From positions 1-39,991 of the forward strand of contig JAPPJO010000056.1 in NCBI GenBank assembly GCA_028820325.1: a DNA stretch of 39,991 bases, written 5' to 3'. The DNA comes from Gammaproteobacteria bacterium (GTDB lineage: Bacteria; Gemmatimonadota; Gemmatimonadetes; Longimicrobiales; Gaopeijiaceae). Position 1 is the stretch's first letter; each line of letters starts with the position of its first letter. Positions 1 to 8,270 of the stretch are shown here, one piece after another. The translations under genes were made by a program, and so were the position numbers. The notes below the pieces were generated by a model. That model did no database searches, was not told the DNA's origin, and was given only the letters and a program-made list of their open reading frames with translations.

Positions 1-219
1 GGCCGGACGCACACGTGGACCGTGGCCCACGCCGAGGTCGAGCGCGAGCGCACCCAGCAGGTGGCGCGCGTCGGCAACAACCTCAACCAGATCGCTCGCT
101 GGGCCAATGCCCACAAGGAGGGCATCGAGGCCGTCGAGGTGATCGGCCACCTGATCGCCATCAGGCGGGCGCTCAGCGCCTTGGAGCCCGCCGAAGACCC
201 GGACGCGGATGCACCTTAA
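1..219 (+). CDS. mobC: Partial MobC-like relaxosome accessory protein (5' end missing)
   Basis: The reading frame is open from the first base, so the gene begins upstream of the window. Only about 72 C-terminal residues are present. They contain the stretch VGNNLNQIARWAN, the hallmark of the MobC family (an asparagine-rich NNLNQIAR core), followed by a helical tail. MobC proteins bind DNA beside oriT and help open the strands so the relaxase can nick. The stop codon overlaps the start of the relaxase gene (ATG at 209) by 11 bases, the usual mobC-mobA coupling. A GTG at 22 could be read as a start but would cut off the domain. Confidence 0.75.
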   Translation, partial: GRTHTWTVAHAEVERERTQQVARVGNNLNQIARWANAHKEGIEAVEVIGHLIAIRRALSALEPAEDPDADAP

Positions 220-1732
220 GTTCCTGGCGCACGGAACCGGATCGGCCCGCAAGGCGGCCAAGTACCTCCTCGGCGAGCTTGACGCGGCCGGGAGGCCGCG
301 CGAAGGCGTCGAGGTGCTCAGGGGAGATCCCCACCAGGTGGCCGCCGTGGCCGATGCGCTTCCCTTCGAGCACAGGTACACGTCCGGCGTGATCGCGTGG
401 GCGCCGGAGGACCAACCGACCGACAAGCAGATCGAGGCGGTTGTGGACGCCTTCGAGAAGACGGCCTGGGCGGGGCTGGAGTTCGACCGCTACGCATGGA
501 CGGCCGTGCTGCACCGCGAGCGCGGCGGCGGCGCTCATGTCCACGTCCTCGCCGCGCGCTGCGACCTGGAGACCGGACGAAGCTTGAACATCGCCCCTCC
601 GGGCTGGGAGAAGACGTTCGGCCCGCTCCGGGACGCCTTCAACCACGAGCACGGCTGGGCTCGCCCGGACGATCCGGCGCGGGCCAGAGTACAGCAGCCG
701 GGGCACCGCGCCTACATCGAGGCGACCCGGCTGCGGGCGGGCCTCCAGCTCGAATCCTCACCCCGTTACCTGATCCGCGACTACCTGCTACAGCGCGTCG
801 AGAGCGGGACCGTGCGGAATCGTCACGAGGTCGTCGAGGCGCTGCGCGAGGCGGGCCTCGAAGTACCGCGCCAAGGGATGGACTACGTCACCGCGCTGGA
901 CCCGGAGACCGGGGACCGGTGGCGGCTGAAAGGAGAACTGTACGGAATTGGATTTCAACGCGAACGATTTGACCGCCCGGCTGGGGAGGCGGCTGGAGAC
1001 CGAACGCAGGGAGATCGAGGAGTTGACCGCGAACGAGCTGGAGCGGCTCGGCGAGAACTCGCGGCGCGTCGCGAGGCGCGCGCTGCGTTCCATCGAGCGC
1101 GATACGGAGGTGGCGGTCGGCAACGTGCGCGAGTTGCTGGTCAAGGCGTGGCTCCGGCCCCTGATCGTCGGCATGGCTCTCTGGCTCGGCATCTTCGTCG
1201 GAAGCTGGGCGACGATGCAGTGGTTGTCGAGGAGCGTTCAGAACCGGATCGAGGACATCGAACTGGCGGAGATCGAGATCGAGGGAGGGCGCGAGATGAT
1301 CGCCGAGATCGAGGAGATGACCTGGGGCGTGGGGCTGCGGGAAGTCAGCGGGGTGCGGTACGTGACACTGCCGCGCGGCACGCCGGTCCTGACGGCCTTC
1401 ACCGTGGACGGGCGGCCCTACGTCGAGCTGTCGAGAAGGTGAGGAGGCTGCATGACCGAATTGGAGAGGCAGTTGACGGAGGCCTTGAAGACGTTGTCCG
1501 CGCAGTCCGGGACGGAACGGCGGCGGCAATCCGAGCAGGTCGAAGCCTTGCGGCGGCGCGTCGAGCGGCTGAGCGCGGAGAACGAAGCCTTGCAGCGGCA
1601 AATCGAGCGGCTCGACGGGCAAGTGACACGCTTGGCCGAGTACTATGGGACATCCGCCGTCGCGAGACCGCGCGGCCTCCGTATCTGATGCGCCGCCCGG
1701 GACCGGATCGCGATCAGGGTCCGAGCCGCTGA
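209..1732 (+). CDS. mobA: MOBP-type relaxase (MobA), with nested genes in its 3' half
   Basis: This is a relaxase that would nick oriT and lead a single strand into a recipient cell. The N-terminal 250 residues look like the VirD2/MobA relaxase domain: a tyrosine in the context KAAKYLL (Tyr19, candidate nucleophile), and a metal-binding HVH (His110, His112) followed by LETGRSLN. From about residue 250 the protein becomes extremely Arg/Gly/Asp-rich and low in complexity. That is exactly where two other genes are encoded in the +1 frame (948-1442 and 1452-1688). In ColE1-type plasmids mbeA likewise contains mbeB and mbeD inside its 3' part. The disordered tail is probably real but shaped by the nested genes. 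Translation is coupled to mobC by overlap. Confidence 0.8.
   Translation: MHLKFLAHGTGSARKAAKYLLGELDAAGRPREGVEVLRGDPHQVAAVADALPFEHRYTSGVIAWAPEDQPTDKQIEAVVDAFEKTAWAGLEFDRYAWTAVLHRERGGGAHVHVLAARCDLETGRSLNIAPPGWEKTFGPLRDAFNHEHGWARPDDPARARVQQPGHRAYIEATRLRAGLQLESSPRYLIRDYLLQRVESGTVRNRHEVVEALREAGLEVPRQGMDYVTALDPETGDRWRLKGELYGIGFQRERFDRPAGEAAGDRTQGDRGVDRERAGAARRELAARREARAAFHRARYGGGGRQRARVAGQGVAPAPDRRHGSLARHLRRKLGDDAVVVEERSEPDRGHRTGGDRDRGRARDDRRDRGDDLGRGAAGSQRGAVRDTAARHAGPDGLHRGRAALRRAVEKVRRLHDRIGEAVDGGLEDVVRAVRDGTAAAIRAGRSLAAARRAAERGERSLAAANRAARRASDTLGRVLWDIRRRETARPPYLMRRPGPDRDQGPSR
948..1442 (+). CDS. mobB: MbeB/MobB-like membrane mobilization protein nested in mobA
   Basis: This 164-residue protein is encoded wholly inside the relaxase gene in another frame. 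Residues 1-60 form a charged amphipathic helix rich in Glu and Arg. A hydrophobic segment of about 22 residues follows (LIVGMALWLGIFVGSWATM), then a second Glu-rich helix and a small C-terminal beta-like tail. MobB proteins of ColE1 relatives have this plan and help dock the relaxosome at the membrane or coupling protein. The start chosen is TTG at 948 with AAGGAG about 12 bases upstream. The balanced residue composition and clear transmembrane segment, against the low-complexity relaxase frame, show that this frame is under protein selection. The family call rests on architecture and position, not on strong sequence identity. Confidence 0.7.
   Translation: MDFNANDLTARLGRRLETERREIEELTANELERLGENSRRVARRALRSIERDTEVAVGNVRELLVKAWLRPLIVGMALWLGIFVGSWATMQWLSRSVQNRIEDIELAEIEIEGGREMIAEIEEMTWGVGLREVSGVRYVTLPRGTPVLTAFTVDGRPYVELSRR
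1452..1688 (+). CDS. mobD: MbeD/MobD-like coiled-coil protein nested in mobA
   Basis: This 78-residue protein begins MTELERQLTEALKTL and continues as one heptad-patterned coiled coil to about residue 65. Length, opening residues and coiled-coil plan match the MbeD/MobD family of ColE1-like plasmids, whose members also lie inside the relaxase gene. A strong ribosome-binding site GAGGAGG (1441-1447) sits four bases before the ATG and overlaps the end of mobB, so the two are translationally linked. MbeD is linked to mobilization and, in ColE1, to entry exclusion; the molecular role here is unknown. The relaxase frame runs on 44 bases past this stop. Confidence 0.75.
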   Translation: MTELERQLTEALKTLSAQSGTERRRQSEQVEALRRRVERLSAENEALQRQIERLDGQVTRLAEYYGTSAVARPRGLRI

Positions 1733-1865
1733 GATGGCGTCCAGTCGCTTGCCACCCGAACGCCGTAGCACGTGGCGCGCCGCCGACCGCCGGTCTGGCG
1801 GAGAATCCCTCCCGGCGCGAACTTCCAACCGCGCAGATCGTGCGGTCCATCACGAGAGGAATCGA

Positions 1866-3029
1866 ATGATGGCACGCACGAAGCGGGACCGGCGCAGCTA
1901 CAGCGCCGGCGAGTGGGGCCGGAACCGGGTGAGGGTGTTCGCCGATCCCAAGACCGGCCTCTACCAGATCGAGTGGCGGGAGAACGGGCGCAGGCTCACC
2001 CGGTCGCTGAAGCACCGCGATTGGGCAAGGGCCAAGCGGCAGGCCGACGAGGCCGCGGCAGGCCTCGCAGTTTATGAGCCCAACGGCGTGGCCGAAGCGG
2101 AGCCCGAGCCGCTCACCCTGGGGACGCTGTTTGACATTTACGGTGAGGAGGTGACGCCCACCAAGGGCACGACGTCCCGCGTGCACGACCGGGCGGCCGC
2201 GGCGATGTTCCTCAAGTTCTTCGGCAGGCACCGAAGGCCAGAGACACTCTCGCAGCGCGATTGGGACCGGTTCATCCGGGAGCGGCGCGCGGGCAGGATC
2301 GGACCGAGCGGAAGGCCCGTGTCCGACCAGACCGTCGGAGGGGATCTCACGTTCCTGATGGCGGTGCTCAACTGGGCCGCGAGGTCGAGAGACGAGCACG
2401 GCCGCCTGCTCCTCGACAGGAATCCGCTCAAGGGTCTCAGGAAGCCCGTCGAGAAGAACCCGGCTCGCGTCGTCGTTACGGACGAGGAATACCGGGCGCT
2501 GCTCGGGGTTGCCCGGCAGGTGGGATGGCGGTTCCATGTCGCACTCGTGCTTGCGCACGAGACCGGACACCGAATCGGGGCCATCCGGAATCTGAAGTGG
2601 TCGGATGTGGACATCGACGGCGAGGCCATCCGGTGGCGCAGCGAGCACGAGAAGACGGGATACGAGCACCAGACTCCGTTGTCCGCCCCGGCGCTCGCCG
2701 TTCTCAGACAGGCGTGGAGGAGGAGCCCCGGGATCAAGGACGCGCCGGTGCTGCCCTCGGTAAACCATCCCTTGAAGTGCGTAAGCCCGTCGCAGCCTAG
2801 CGTCTGGTGGTGCAGAGCCGAGCGACTCGCGGGAATGGAGCGTAAGAACCGAAGGGGTTGGCACTCGCTGAGGCGCAAGTTCGCCAGCGACCTCATGGAC
2901 CAGCCGCTGAAGGTGCTCTGCGAGCTTGGCGGCTGGAGAAACGCCAAGACGGTGCTCGCCTGCTATCAGCAGCCCGACGAGGGACAGCTTCGGAAGGCTC
3001 TGGAAGCCCGCCGAGGGGCACACGGCTAG
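1866..3029 (+). CDS. Tyrosine site-specific recombinase (phage-type integrase)
   Basis: A 387-residue integrase of the tyrosine recombinase family, which would insert and excise the element. An N-terminal arm-binding region and a SAM-like core-binding domain (about residues 75-190) precede the catalytic domain. The active-site set is visible: Arg in GHRIGAIRNLKW, Lys in HEKTG, the H-x-x-R box in WHSLRRKF, Trp in LGGWRN and the nucleophile Tyr in ACYQQPD. The ATG at 1866 (a second ATG follows at once) has GAGAGGA five bases upstream. The frame is open further upstream to 1734, but that stretch does not look like protein. The 133 bases between mobA and this gene show no other gene. It is last in the element, as expected next to an attachment site. 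Confidence 0.9.
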   Translation: MMARTKRDRRSYSAGEWGRNRVRVFADPKTGLYQIEWRENGRRLTRSLKHRDWARAKRQADEAAAGLAVYEPNGVAEAEPEPLTLGTLFDIYGEEVTPTKGTTSRVHDRAAAAMFLKFFGRHRRPETLSQRDWDRFIRERRAGRIGPSGRPVSDQTVGGDLTFLMAVLNWAARSRDEHGRLLLDRNPLKGLRKPVEKNPARVVVTDEEYRALLGVARQVGWRFHVALVLAHETGHRIGAIRNLKWSDVDIDGEAIRWRSEHEKTGYEHQTPLSAPALAVLRQAWRRSPGIKDAPVLPSVNHPLKCVSPSQPSVWWCRAERLAGMERKNRRGWHSLRRKFASDLMDQPLKVLCELGGWRNAKTVLACYQQPDEGQLRKALEARRGAHG

Positions 3030-3089
3030 AATCTCACTTGGCGGGAACCGAACAGCGGGAACTGGATTGAGGAATCCCGTAAGATCAAG

Positions 3090-3120
3090 TGATCCCAGCA
3101 TATAGCCAGTATCGGGATCA
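3090..3120. repeat. Perfect 7-bp inverted repeat TGATCCC/GGGATCA
   Basis: TGATCCC at 3090-3096 and GGGATCA at 3114-3120 form a perfect inverted repeat with a 17-base AT-richer spacer. It lies between the integrase stop and the start of the next gene, in the only non-coding gap there. It could be integrase core sites flanking a crossover region, or an operator for the downstream regulator. The sequence alone does not decide between them. Confidence 0.45.
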
Positions 3121-3140
3121 ATGTCCGCCCAACGTTTCGT

Positions 3141-6100
3141 TTGGTGACCTTCGGCGGCCCCACGTTGTACGCCGGCACCAGGCATCTTGCGTTGTCTCCC
3201 CTCAAAGCGGCGCTACTCGGCATGCTCGCGGCCGCGCCGGGCGGCGTGTCTACCGCGCGCGCCATCAGACTGCTCTGGCAGCCTGCGCCGTCCCGTCGGC
3301 TCAGACACCGGATGAGTCAGCTCATCTATTCGCTGAACCGCGAGTTTCGCGAGCGGCTGGTCGTGAGGAAACATGACCGCCAGTGGCTGAGTGATGCGAT
3401 TGCCACGGACTACAGTGTCGTGTTGGCGGCGATATCGGACGAACGCCTGGCTGAAGCCGCGGCACTGTGCAAACGAGGGTTCCTCTCGGAGCTGACCAAG
3501 TCCCCCTCGGATGTGTTTTCGGAATGGCTGGACGAAACGAGCCTCCAGCTCCGGTCCCGGATCCGACAGGCTGCCGTGGAACAGTGGACCCGTCTGACCG
3601 GCCAGGGCCGCTGGCATCACGCCATCGAACCGGCTCGAGTCCTGATTTCGTTCAATCCGTATGACGAACGCGCACTTCGGATGCTGATTCGAGCCGAGGC
3701 CATGTCCGGAAGGGTGGGCGAGGCGGAGGCGGCCTTCCACAGTTTCGTTGAAAGGTCCGGGATGGGTGACCCCGACTGGTCTCCACATGCGGAGACGCTG
3801 TCACTGGTCGGCCATCTCCATGACATGCCCGGGCAGGCCAGCAGCGAGAGCGCTGGCCGACCGATCGTCGGCCATCCCCTGATCGGACGCTCCGAGGAAC
3901 TGGCCGCGCTCCTGGGTGCGATGCTCCCTCGGCCCGGCGACGGGTTACGCGTGGTCGTATTGCGCGGCGAGCGCGGCATCGGGAAGACGCGGCTCGCGGA
4001 AGAAGCCTTGGCTCGGGGCCTGCTGACCGGTATCCGGGTCATTCGCAGTCACGTGACGAGCCCCACGCAGGTCTCCTTCCTGGACACCCTGCTGGATGCG
4101 CTTGGATCCTCCGATCTCGACGCGGAAATCACCCAGCTTGCGGAACCGTGGCGGGGCATCATCCTGAGACTGTTGCCAAAGGCCACCAGCCGTACGGAGT
4201 CATCCGCCGAACGGGCTGCGGCTGCGGCCGGTAGATCCAACCGGCGATGCCTTGAAGCAGTCTGGCGGTTGCTCATGGAGGTTGCCCGCAACAAGCCCAC
4301 CGTTCTCTTCATCGATGATTTCCAGTGGGTTGATTCGGATTCGATAGCCGGTCTGCAATACGTTCTGGAGCGATGGCCCTCCCTCCCATTGGCCGTCGTG
4401 CTGGCGACCCGGACGGATAGCCTGCGTGAGAAGGACGCCGTCAGCCGGCTGCTTGGTGGTTCCCTGATGCGATACGAGCCGAGCGAGTTCTTTCTCGGCG
4501 AACTCACCAGGAAGGCTGCCTCGGAATTGGTGGACACCATTTCGGAGGGCCGGGTCGAAGGGGAGATGCAGGACCGGATCTTTGAACTGAGCGGCCGGAA
4601 CCCGTTCTTCATTGTGCAACTCACCAATCACGCAAGCGCGGGCGGGCGTCTGCCGAACCTCGATCCCGGCGACTTCGTGCCGGCCCCGCAGTCCATCGCC
4701 AGTGTTTTTGCGGGCCGCCTGGCAGAGTTGGATGACGACGCCGAGCGCGCATTGCAGCTCCTCACCGTCCTTGGGCGTCCCATGGACGTCGACACGTTGG
4801 CCGAATTGACCGGCAGCTCGCACGACTCGTGCCTGCAGGCGCTCGACCAGCTGCAGGAGTCCCGGCTCATCGAATGGGACTCGCGGGGGTTTGTTGCCCG
4901 CTACGACCTCATCCTCCATACGGTCTACGATCGAATGAACGACGCGCGCAGGGCATGGACCCACGGTCGCGTTGCCGCGCATCTGGATGGTTTGAACAAT
5001 CCGGCGAAATCGGGGGAACTGGCGACGCACTATCACCATGCCCGAATGCGGGCTCACGCGCTCCGGCACGCCCTCGCCGGAGCCAGGATCGCCGAGAAGG
5101 CGGGTGGATTCGCGGAAGCCGCCAGGCTGTTCGCCGTTGCCAGGGAAGACACCGAGGATCCGCGGATCCTCGCCCGGATCACCGCCCGCATCGCTCGTCT
5201 TCACTACGTGCGCAGAGACATCGTGGAGGGGCCGGCGTGTTTGACCGAGGCGGCGATTCAGCTTCGAAACGTCCAACGCCGGGAGAGCGCCCTGGTTGCC
5301 GACATCCTGCGCGTCGATCTGCTCGCGAGCAAGGGCTCCCGTTCTCCGCGAGAGGCGGCAGCCGGCATCCGTGAACTCGGACGGGCCGCCTGGGAGCAGG
5401 GGCACTGGAAGGCGGGCGCCAAGGCTATCGAACTCGAGCTCCACATCCACAGAAGGGAAGGACACGGCCCCGAGGCGGACCAGGTCGCCGCTCGCGCCAG
5501 AGAGCTGCTCGATCGCGTTGCGCCAAAGTCGCGGGGCCCCCTGCATGCCATCCTCGCGCTACATCATCAGGGTGACCTGGATGCCGGGCTGGGGCATGCC
5601 CGCGAAGCCATCGCCATCGCGCGCCGCAAGCGCGCCCCGGATGAACTGCTTCGGGCACTGGTGCGCCTCGTTGCGATTCAGGGCGCCAAGGGACTCATTA
5701 CCGACCCGGAGGTCACATCGGCGGTGGAGGAGGGGGAGACGCTTGGCGGGAACCGCGACGATTTCGTCGATCACTACGACCTGTTAATCAGTGCCGGTAC
5801 AGGATACCGCGCGCTCGGACGCCTCGACGAGGCAAGGAACTGGTTTGCCAAGGCCGGCCCGCTGCTTGCCGGAGTGAATGTCTGCGAAGCCCATGTTGCC
5901 CTGGAATGCAAGATGGGAGAGCTGGCGCTGGAGGCGAGGGAGTTGGACCTGGCCGCCGCGCATTTTGCCCGCGCCCGGCAGTTCTTGACACCCGGTATGG
6001 GGAGCCATCTGGGAGTCATCAGCCATTCGGGCGTCAGCCTGACCGCGCTGCGAATGGGGGAGATGTCGGTTGCTCGCGAGATGGCGGGCGACATCCCCGA

Positions 6101-6398
6101 GCCGCCGGCAAGCTGGTTCGAAGATCCATGGGTGTTCGCTCTGTGCACGGCGCGCCTGTGCGAGTGGAGGGGCGACATCAGCGAGGGTGTGGACACCGTC
6201 GGCAGCATCGCGTCGCTCATCGAAGCATCTCAGCCCGCCCATTGGGCTCGGCTCAAGTTCGAGGAGGCGCTCCTGCGGTTGCGGCATTCGCTCCCGCAGC
6301 GATACGAGGTCGCGGAGACGGCTGCGGAAGCGGCGGCCAGCCTGGGGATCGATCGCCGGGTCAGGCTCCTGAAGGCGGCGCTACGACGAGCGCGATAG
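3141..6398 (+). CDS. SARP/BTAD-like regulator with AAA ATPase and TPR-like C-terminus
   Basis: A 1085-residue cytoplasmic protein. Residues 1-90 (FGGPTLY..LSPLKAALLGMLA) resemble the winged-helix domain of SARP-type activators. Residues 90-230 match the bacterial transcriptional activation domain of helical repeats. An ATPase module follows, with Walker A GERGIGKT (276-283) and Walker B TVLFIDDFQWVD. The C-terminal half (about 600-1085) is all-helical and Ala/Leu/Arg-rich, like the tetratricopeptide regions of MalT-type STAND regulators. No LuxR-type helix-turn-helix is seen at the C-terminus, so DNA binding would rest on the N-terminus. The start is TTG at 3141 or GTG at 3144, with no clear ribosome-binding site. 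The frame is open upstream to 3093 without a normal start, so element insertion may have altered the 5' end. Its target genes are unknown. Confidence 0.75.
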   Translation: MVTFGGPTLYAGTRHLALSPLKAALLGMLAAAPGGVSTARAIRLLWQPAPSRRLRHRMSQLIYSLNREFRERLVVRKHDRQWLSDAIATDYSVVLAAISDERLAEAAALCKRGFLSELTKSPSDVFSEWLDETSLQLRSRIRQAAVEQWTRLTGQGRWHHAIEPARVLISFNPYDERALRMLIRAEAMSGRVGEAEAAFHSFVERSGMGDPDWSPHAETLSLVGHLHDMPGQASSESAGRPIVGHPLIGRSEELAALLGAMLPRPGDGLRVVVLRGERGIGKTRLAEEALARGLLTGIRVIRSHVTSPTQVSFLDTLLDALGSSDLDAEITQLAEPWRGIILRLLPKATSRTESSAERAAAAAGRSNRRCLEAVWRLLMEVARNKPTVLFIDDFQWVDSDSIAGLQYVLERWPSLPLAVVLATRTDSLREKDAVSRLLGGSLMRYEPSEFFLGELTRKAASELVDTISEGRVEGEMQDRIFELSGRNPFFIVQLTNHASAGGRLPNLDPGDFVPAPQSIASVFAGRLAELDDDAERALQLLTVLGRPMDVDTLAELTGSSHDSCLQALDQLQESRLIEWDSRGFVARYDLILHTVYDRMNDARRAWTHGRVAAHLDGLNNPAKSGELATHYHHARMRAHALRHALAGARIAEKAGGFAEAARLFAVAREDTEDPRILARITARIARLHYVRRDIVEGPACLTEAAIQLRNVQRRESALVADILRVDLLASKGSRSPREAAAGIRELGRAAWEQGHWKAGAKAIELELHIHRREGHGPEADQVAARARELLDRVAPKSRGPLHAILALHHQGDLDAGLGHAREAIAIARRKRAPDELLRALVRLVAIQGAKGLITDPEVTSAVEEGETLGGNRDDFVDHYDLLISAGTGYRALGRLDEARNWFAKAGPLLAGVNVCEAHVALECKMGELALEARELDLAAAHFARARQFLTPGMGSHLGVISHSGVSLTALRMGEMSVAREMAGDIPEPPASWFEDPWVFALCTARLCEWRGDISEGVDTVGSIASLIEASQPAHWARLKFEEALLRLRHSLPQRYEVAETAAEAAASLGIDRRVRLLKAALRRAR

Positions 6399-6478
6399 CC
6401 GGGGATGGCTGGTTGAGCCGGTGGCCCGGTACCGGGGTGCGCCGGCTAAGCCGTCGCGACGGGTCGCGCGCCCCGGTG

Positions 6479-8074
6479 CTAGCGAAACAGATCCCGCCCC
6501 GCGAGATTCGCCGGCGCCGCGATGCCCGCCAGCGCGGCGAGGGTGGGCGCCACGTCGACGGTGCGCACGCGCAGGTCCGAACGGCCCGACCGAACGCCCG
6601 CCCCCAGGAAGATCAGCGGCACGTGACGGTCGTGCCAGTACGGCGATCCGTGGTTGGTCCCGCCCCCGGTGTATTCCACCGTGCCGTGAGGGAGCCGGAT
6701 TTCCAGGTGGACGCCGTAGCGGTGCAGGGGCCCGGGCATGCGCCCGGCGAAATGGGAGTTCTGCTGCAGCCGGATCAGCGAATCCGCGGAGGGTGGGCCG
6801 GTGAGCTCCGCCTGGGTGACGGCGTCGGCGACGAAGTCCAGTTCTTCCAGCACCTCCGCGATGCGCTCCTGCTCCGGGCCCGACACGGCTCCGGCCACAT
6901 CCGGGAGCGCTTCCCGCACGAGCCGGGCGGCGGCCCGGAACTCCCTGCCTCCGACGCGGCCCCCCGGCTGCCCCAGTTCCTGCAGGTATTCGGGCACCGG
7001 CTGCACTCCGTGGTCGGCGCTGAACCCCAGCACCCAACCGCCTGAACCGACCGCGCCGTCCAGGAAGGCGAAGAATTCGCCCAGCAGCCGGTCGAGGCGC
7101 AGGAGCGTGTCGAACTGCTCCACGCTGAAGGGCCCGTAGCGGTGGCCCACGTAGTCCACCTGCGAGAGCGACACGCTCAGGTAGTCCACGATGTCGTCCT
7201 CTCCCATGCCCAGCTCGCCCACCGCCGCCATCGCCAGCGCCATGGTGGCCGCGTCCACCATGGGCCGCTCCGCGATCCACTCGTTGAAGCCGGCGGGCGA
7301 CGATGCGTCACCCTCCTGGTCGAATCGATGCGGAAAGGTCGTGTGGATTCCGTCGGCTTCGTAGGGGGCCTCATCCCCGCGCGGCACGACCCGCTCCAGG
7401 CCCGGGGGGATGGTGCTCTGCCAGACCGAATCGGACAGCAGGCGTGTGCGGGCATCACGGTTGAAGTCTTCGACCCAGGCGGGTACTGCCTGCCGGTACC
7501 AGCTGGAGGTCACGTAGCGCCCCTGTTCGGCGTCGAGCCAGTAGACGTGCCCCGGCGCCCTTCCCGCCATCGTGATCGCGGCCCGGTCTTTCTTCGAGAC
7601 CGAGACCACGTGGGCTCCGGAATCGGCGTCCAGGGCCCAGTCGGCCATGCCGCCGCGCACCAGGTTGCGGGGCGAGCGTCCCGCGCGCTCGGGGATGCCG
7701 ATGATGGAGGACAGGCTGTCCGCGACCGCGTAGACGAATCTCGCTTCTCCAGCTGTGTCGAACTCGTACCAGTCGTTGGCGACGATCCCGTGCGTCTTCG
7801 GGTAGACGCCCGTCGAAAGCGTCGCATGTCCCGCAGCGGTTTCCGTCACGCCGTGGTCGTGAGCCGCGTCGTCGTAGCGGAAGCCTTCGTCCAGCAGCCT
7901 GCGCAGCCCGCCCGAGTAGTGCTCGTCGTAGCGGTCGAGCTGTTCCGGGATGAGCTGGTCAACCACCAGCATCACCATCAGGCGCGGGCCGTCCTGCGGC
8001 TCGGGATTGGCGCAACCGGCCGCCAGAAGGAGAAGGAGTGGCGCCACGAACGGGTGCTGGGTGGAACGCAACAT
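6479..8074 (-). CDS. PafA/SPAP-type alkaline phosphatase lipoprotein
   Basis: A 531-residue secreted hydrolase of the alkaline phosphatase superfamily. The lipobox LLLLLAAGC puts the lipid-bearing cysteine at residue 21. Metal ligands and active site are visible: Asp39 in VVDQLIPEQ, nucleophile Thr79 in TETAAGHATLSTG, Asn100, the SKKDRAAI loop with Lys162 and Arg164, FSADHG, and a late GGTNHGSPYWHDRHVPL. Thr, Asn, Lys and Arg at these positions define PafA-like phosphomonoesterases that release phosphate from many organic esters and are not phosphate-repressed in the studied case. The ATG at 8074 has GGAGG upstream on the minus strand. A longer frame to 8290 lacks a signal-like N-terminus. 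The gene converges on the 3141-6398 gene and stands alone. Confidence 0.88.
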   Translation of the reverse strand: MLRSTQHPFVAPLLLLLAAGCANPEPQDGPRLMVMLVVDQLIPEQLDRYDEHYSGGLRRLLDEGFRYDDAAHDHGVTETAAGHATLSTGVYPKTHGIVANDWYEFDTAGEARFVYAVADSLSSIIGIPERAGRSPRNLVRGGMADWALDADSGAHVVSVSKKDRAAITMAGRAPGHVYWLDAEQGRYVTSSWYRQAVPAWVEDFNRDARTRLLSDSVWQSTIPPGLERVVPRGDEAPYEADGIHTTFPHRFDQEGDASSPAGFNEWIAERPMVDAATMALAMAAVGELGMGEDDIVDYLSVSLSQVDYVGHRYGPFSVEQFDTLLRLDRLLGEFFAFLDGAVGSGGWVLGFSADHGVQPVPEYLQELGQPGGRVGGREFRAAARLVREALPDVAGAVSGPEQERIAEVLEELDFVADAVTQAELTGPPSADSLIRLQQNSHFAGRMPGPLHRYGVHLEIRLPHGTVEYTGGGTNHGSPYWHDRHVPLIFLGAGVRSGRSDLRVRTVDVAPTLAALAGIAAPANLAGRDLFR

Positions 8075-8270
8075 CGGAAACCGGCCTCCGTCAGCGTGTT
8101 GTGTTGATCTGGCAGTCCGCGGAATTCGCCGGCCGGGGCACGCGCGGATTCCTCCTCGGACTGCTAGTGAGATCGCCCATTCCGCAATCGAGGGCAACCG
8201 TCGCCGGCGAGGATCCCCCGACGTCCCATCCCGCCATTCCGTCGCCCGAGGTGTTCCGCTTGCTTGTACC

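Larger units (their letters stand above)
1..3029 (+). mobile_element. End of an integrative mobilizable element (mob genes plus integrase)
   Basis: Four mobilization reading frames (a partial mobC, a relaxase, and two nested small genes) are followed by a tyrosine recombinase on the same strand. After the integrase the gene style changes to ordinary chromosomal genes. Known integrative mobilizable elements carry their own relaxase and integrase but borrow a conjugation pore, and no type IV secretion gene is visible here. The integrase usually lies next to one attachment site, so the element boundary is probably between 3030 and 3140. The other end is outside the window, so the direct repeats that would define the attachment sites cannot be seen. 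GC content and codon use look like the neighbours, which suggests an old or well-adapted insertion. Confidence 0.7.

Noticed and set aside
888..3185. A 765-residue minus-strand open frame across the mob and integrase genes
   Set aside because: It is antisense to clear plus-strand genes with catalytic motifs. Its translation is Pro/Arg/Gly/His-rich with no domain, which is common in GC-rich DNA.
4200..5546. Long minus-strand frame inside the SARP-like regulator gene
   Set aside because: It is a shadow of the codon pattern of the plus-strand gene, has low complexity and shows no family signature.
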